Of a stretch of 19,403 nucleotides of DNA, positions 19,162 through 19,403 are shown piece after piece. The notes under the pieces are model-generated. The model was not told the origin of the DNA. It ran no database searches and was given only the letters and a program-made list of their open reading frames with translations. Origin of the DNA: Stephanodiscus triporus (Eukaryota > Bacillariophyta > Thalassiosirophyceae > Thalassiosirales > Thalassiosiraceae); contig JALLAZ010000353.1 in the NCBI GenBank assembly GCA_036939755.1, forward strand, positions 1 through 19,403, given 5' to 3'. The position numbers and the translations under genes were made by a program. How positions within the stretch are numbered: position 1 is the stretch's first letter; every line of letters starts with the position of its first letter.

Positions 19162-19403
19162 AAAAATCTCAACCAAAATCTGTCCAAAAAAATCACCCCA
19201 ATTTTTTGAATTGGCAGCTTTCCCGCAACCTCCCGAGACTATTGTTGGGAAGGTCAAATGAATGAGAGGGTCCCACATTGGGCATGGTATGGCAATCAGT
19301 ATTGGCTGAGATATGATTGATTGTGGTTTACTTAAAGAAAAGGCACCCTTACTTAACAGAATTTCATTTTTAGTTTCAAAATACTTAAGCGGATTTCTAA
19401 TTT

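Noticed and set aside
1..19403. CRISPR arrays, tRNA or rRNA genes, bacterial operon signals
   Set aside because: None was seen on either strand; repeats present are tandem or inverted without CRISPR-like regular spacers.

Overview
The window reads as nuclear DNA of a eukaryote, most likely a microalga of the diatom/stramenopile type. This is inference. It rests on short GT-AG introns (75-106 nt) in two intact genes, the mix of compact genes with transposon debris, and the absence of any operon or Shine-Dalgarno structure. No taxon-specific marker is present.

The left 7.7 kb is gene-dense and looks intact. A five-exon gene for a PH-domain protein (263-1862, minus) is divergent from a four-exon gene for a GH36 alpha-galactosidase-like enzyme (2017-5907, plus). 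They are separated by 154 bp that holds a central CACGTG box. The GH36 gene converges on an intronless, strikingly GC-rich gene for an FAD-dependent DAO-family oxidoreductase (6112-7692, minus). The exon models were found by eye. They close frame exactly: 3615 nt for GH36 and 1251 nt for the PH protein, stops included.

From about 7.7 kb to 16.3 kb the window changes character. An AT-rich spacer leads into a graveyard of broken protein-coding sequence: a minus-strand broken ORF lying between two copies of a 34-bp repeat; a plus-strand pseudogene (9178-10940) with a UCH/USP-like protease fold and a C-terminal CCHC zinc-finger-like motif; a palindromic repeat cluster; and a long plus-strand pseudogene series (about 12138-16320). 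The series contains transposase-like blocks and ends in the first RecA lobe of a RecQ-type helicase. Many frame changes, in-frame stops and a frame-breaking 109-bp tandem duplication show that these are decayed. Together they are best read as remains of one or two large DNA transposons with an unusual protein set. That is the candidate undescribed system here.

The last 3 kb has no gene I can recognise. It holds a 14-bp-stem hairpin, GC-rich diverged repeats of about 178 bp, a short acidic minus-strand ORF, pyrimidine-rich repeats of about 180 bp, and a cluster of inverted repeats with a 20-bp perfect palindrome near the right end.
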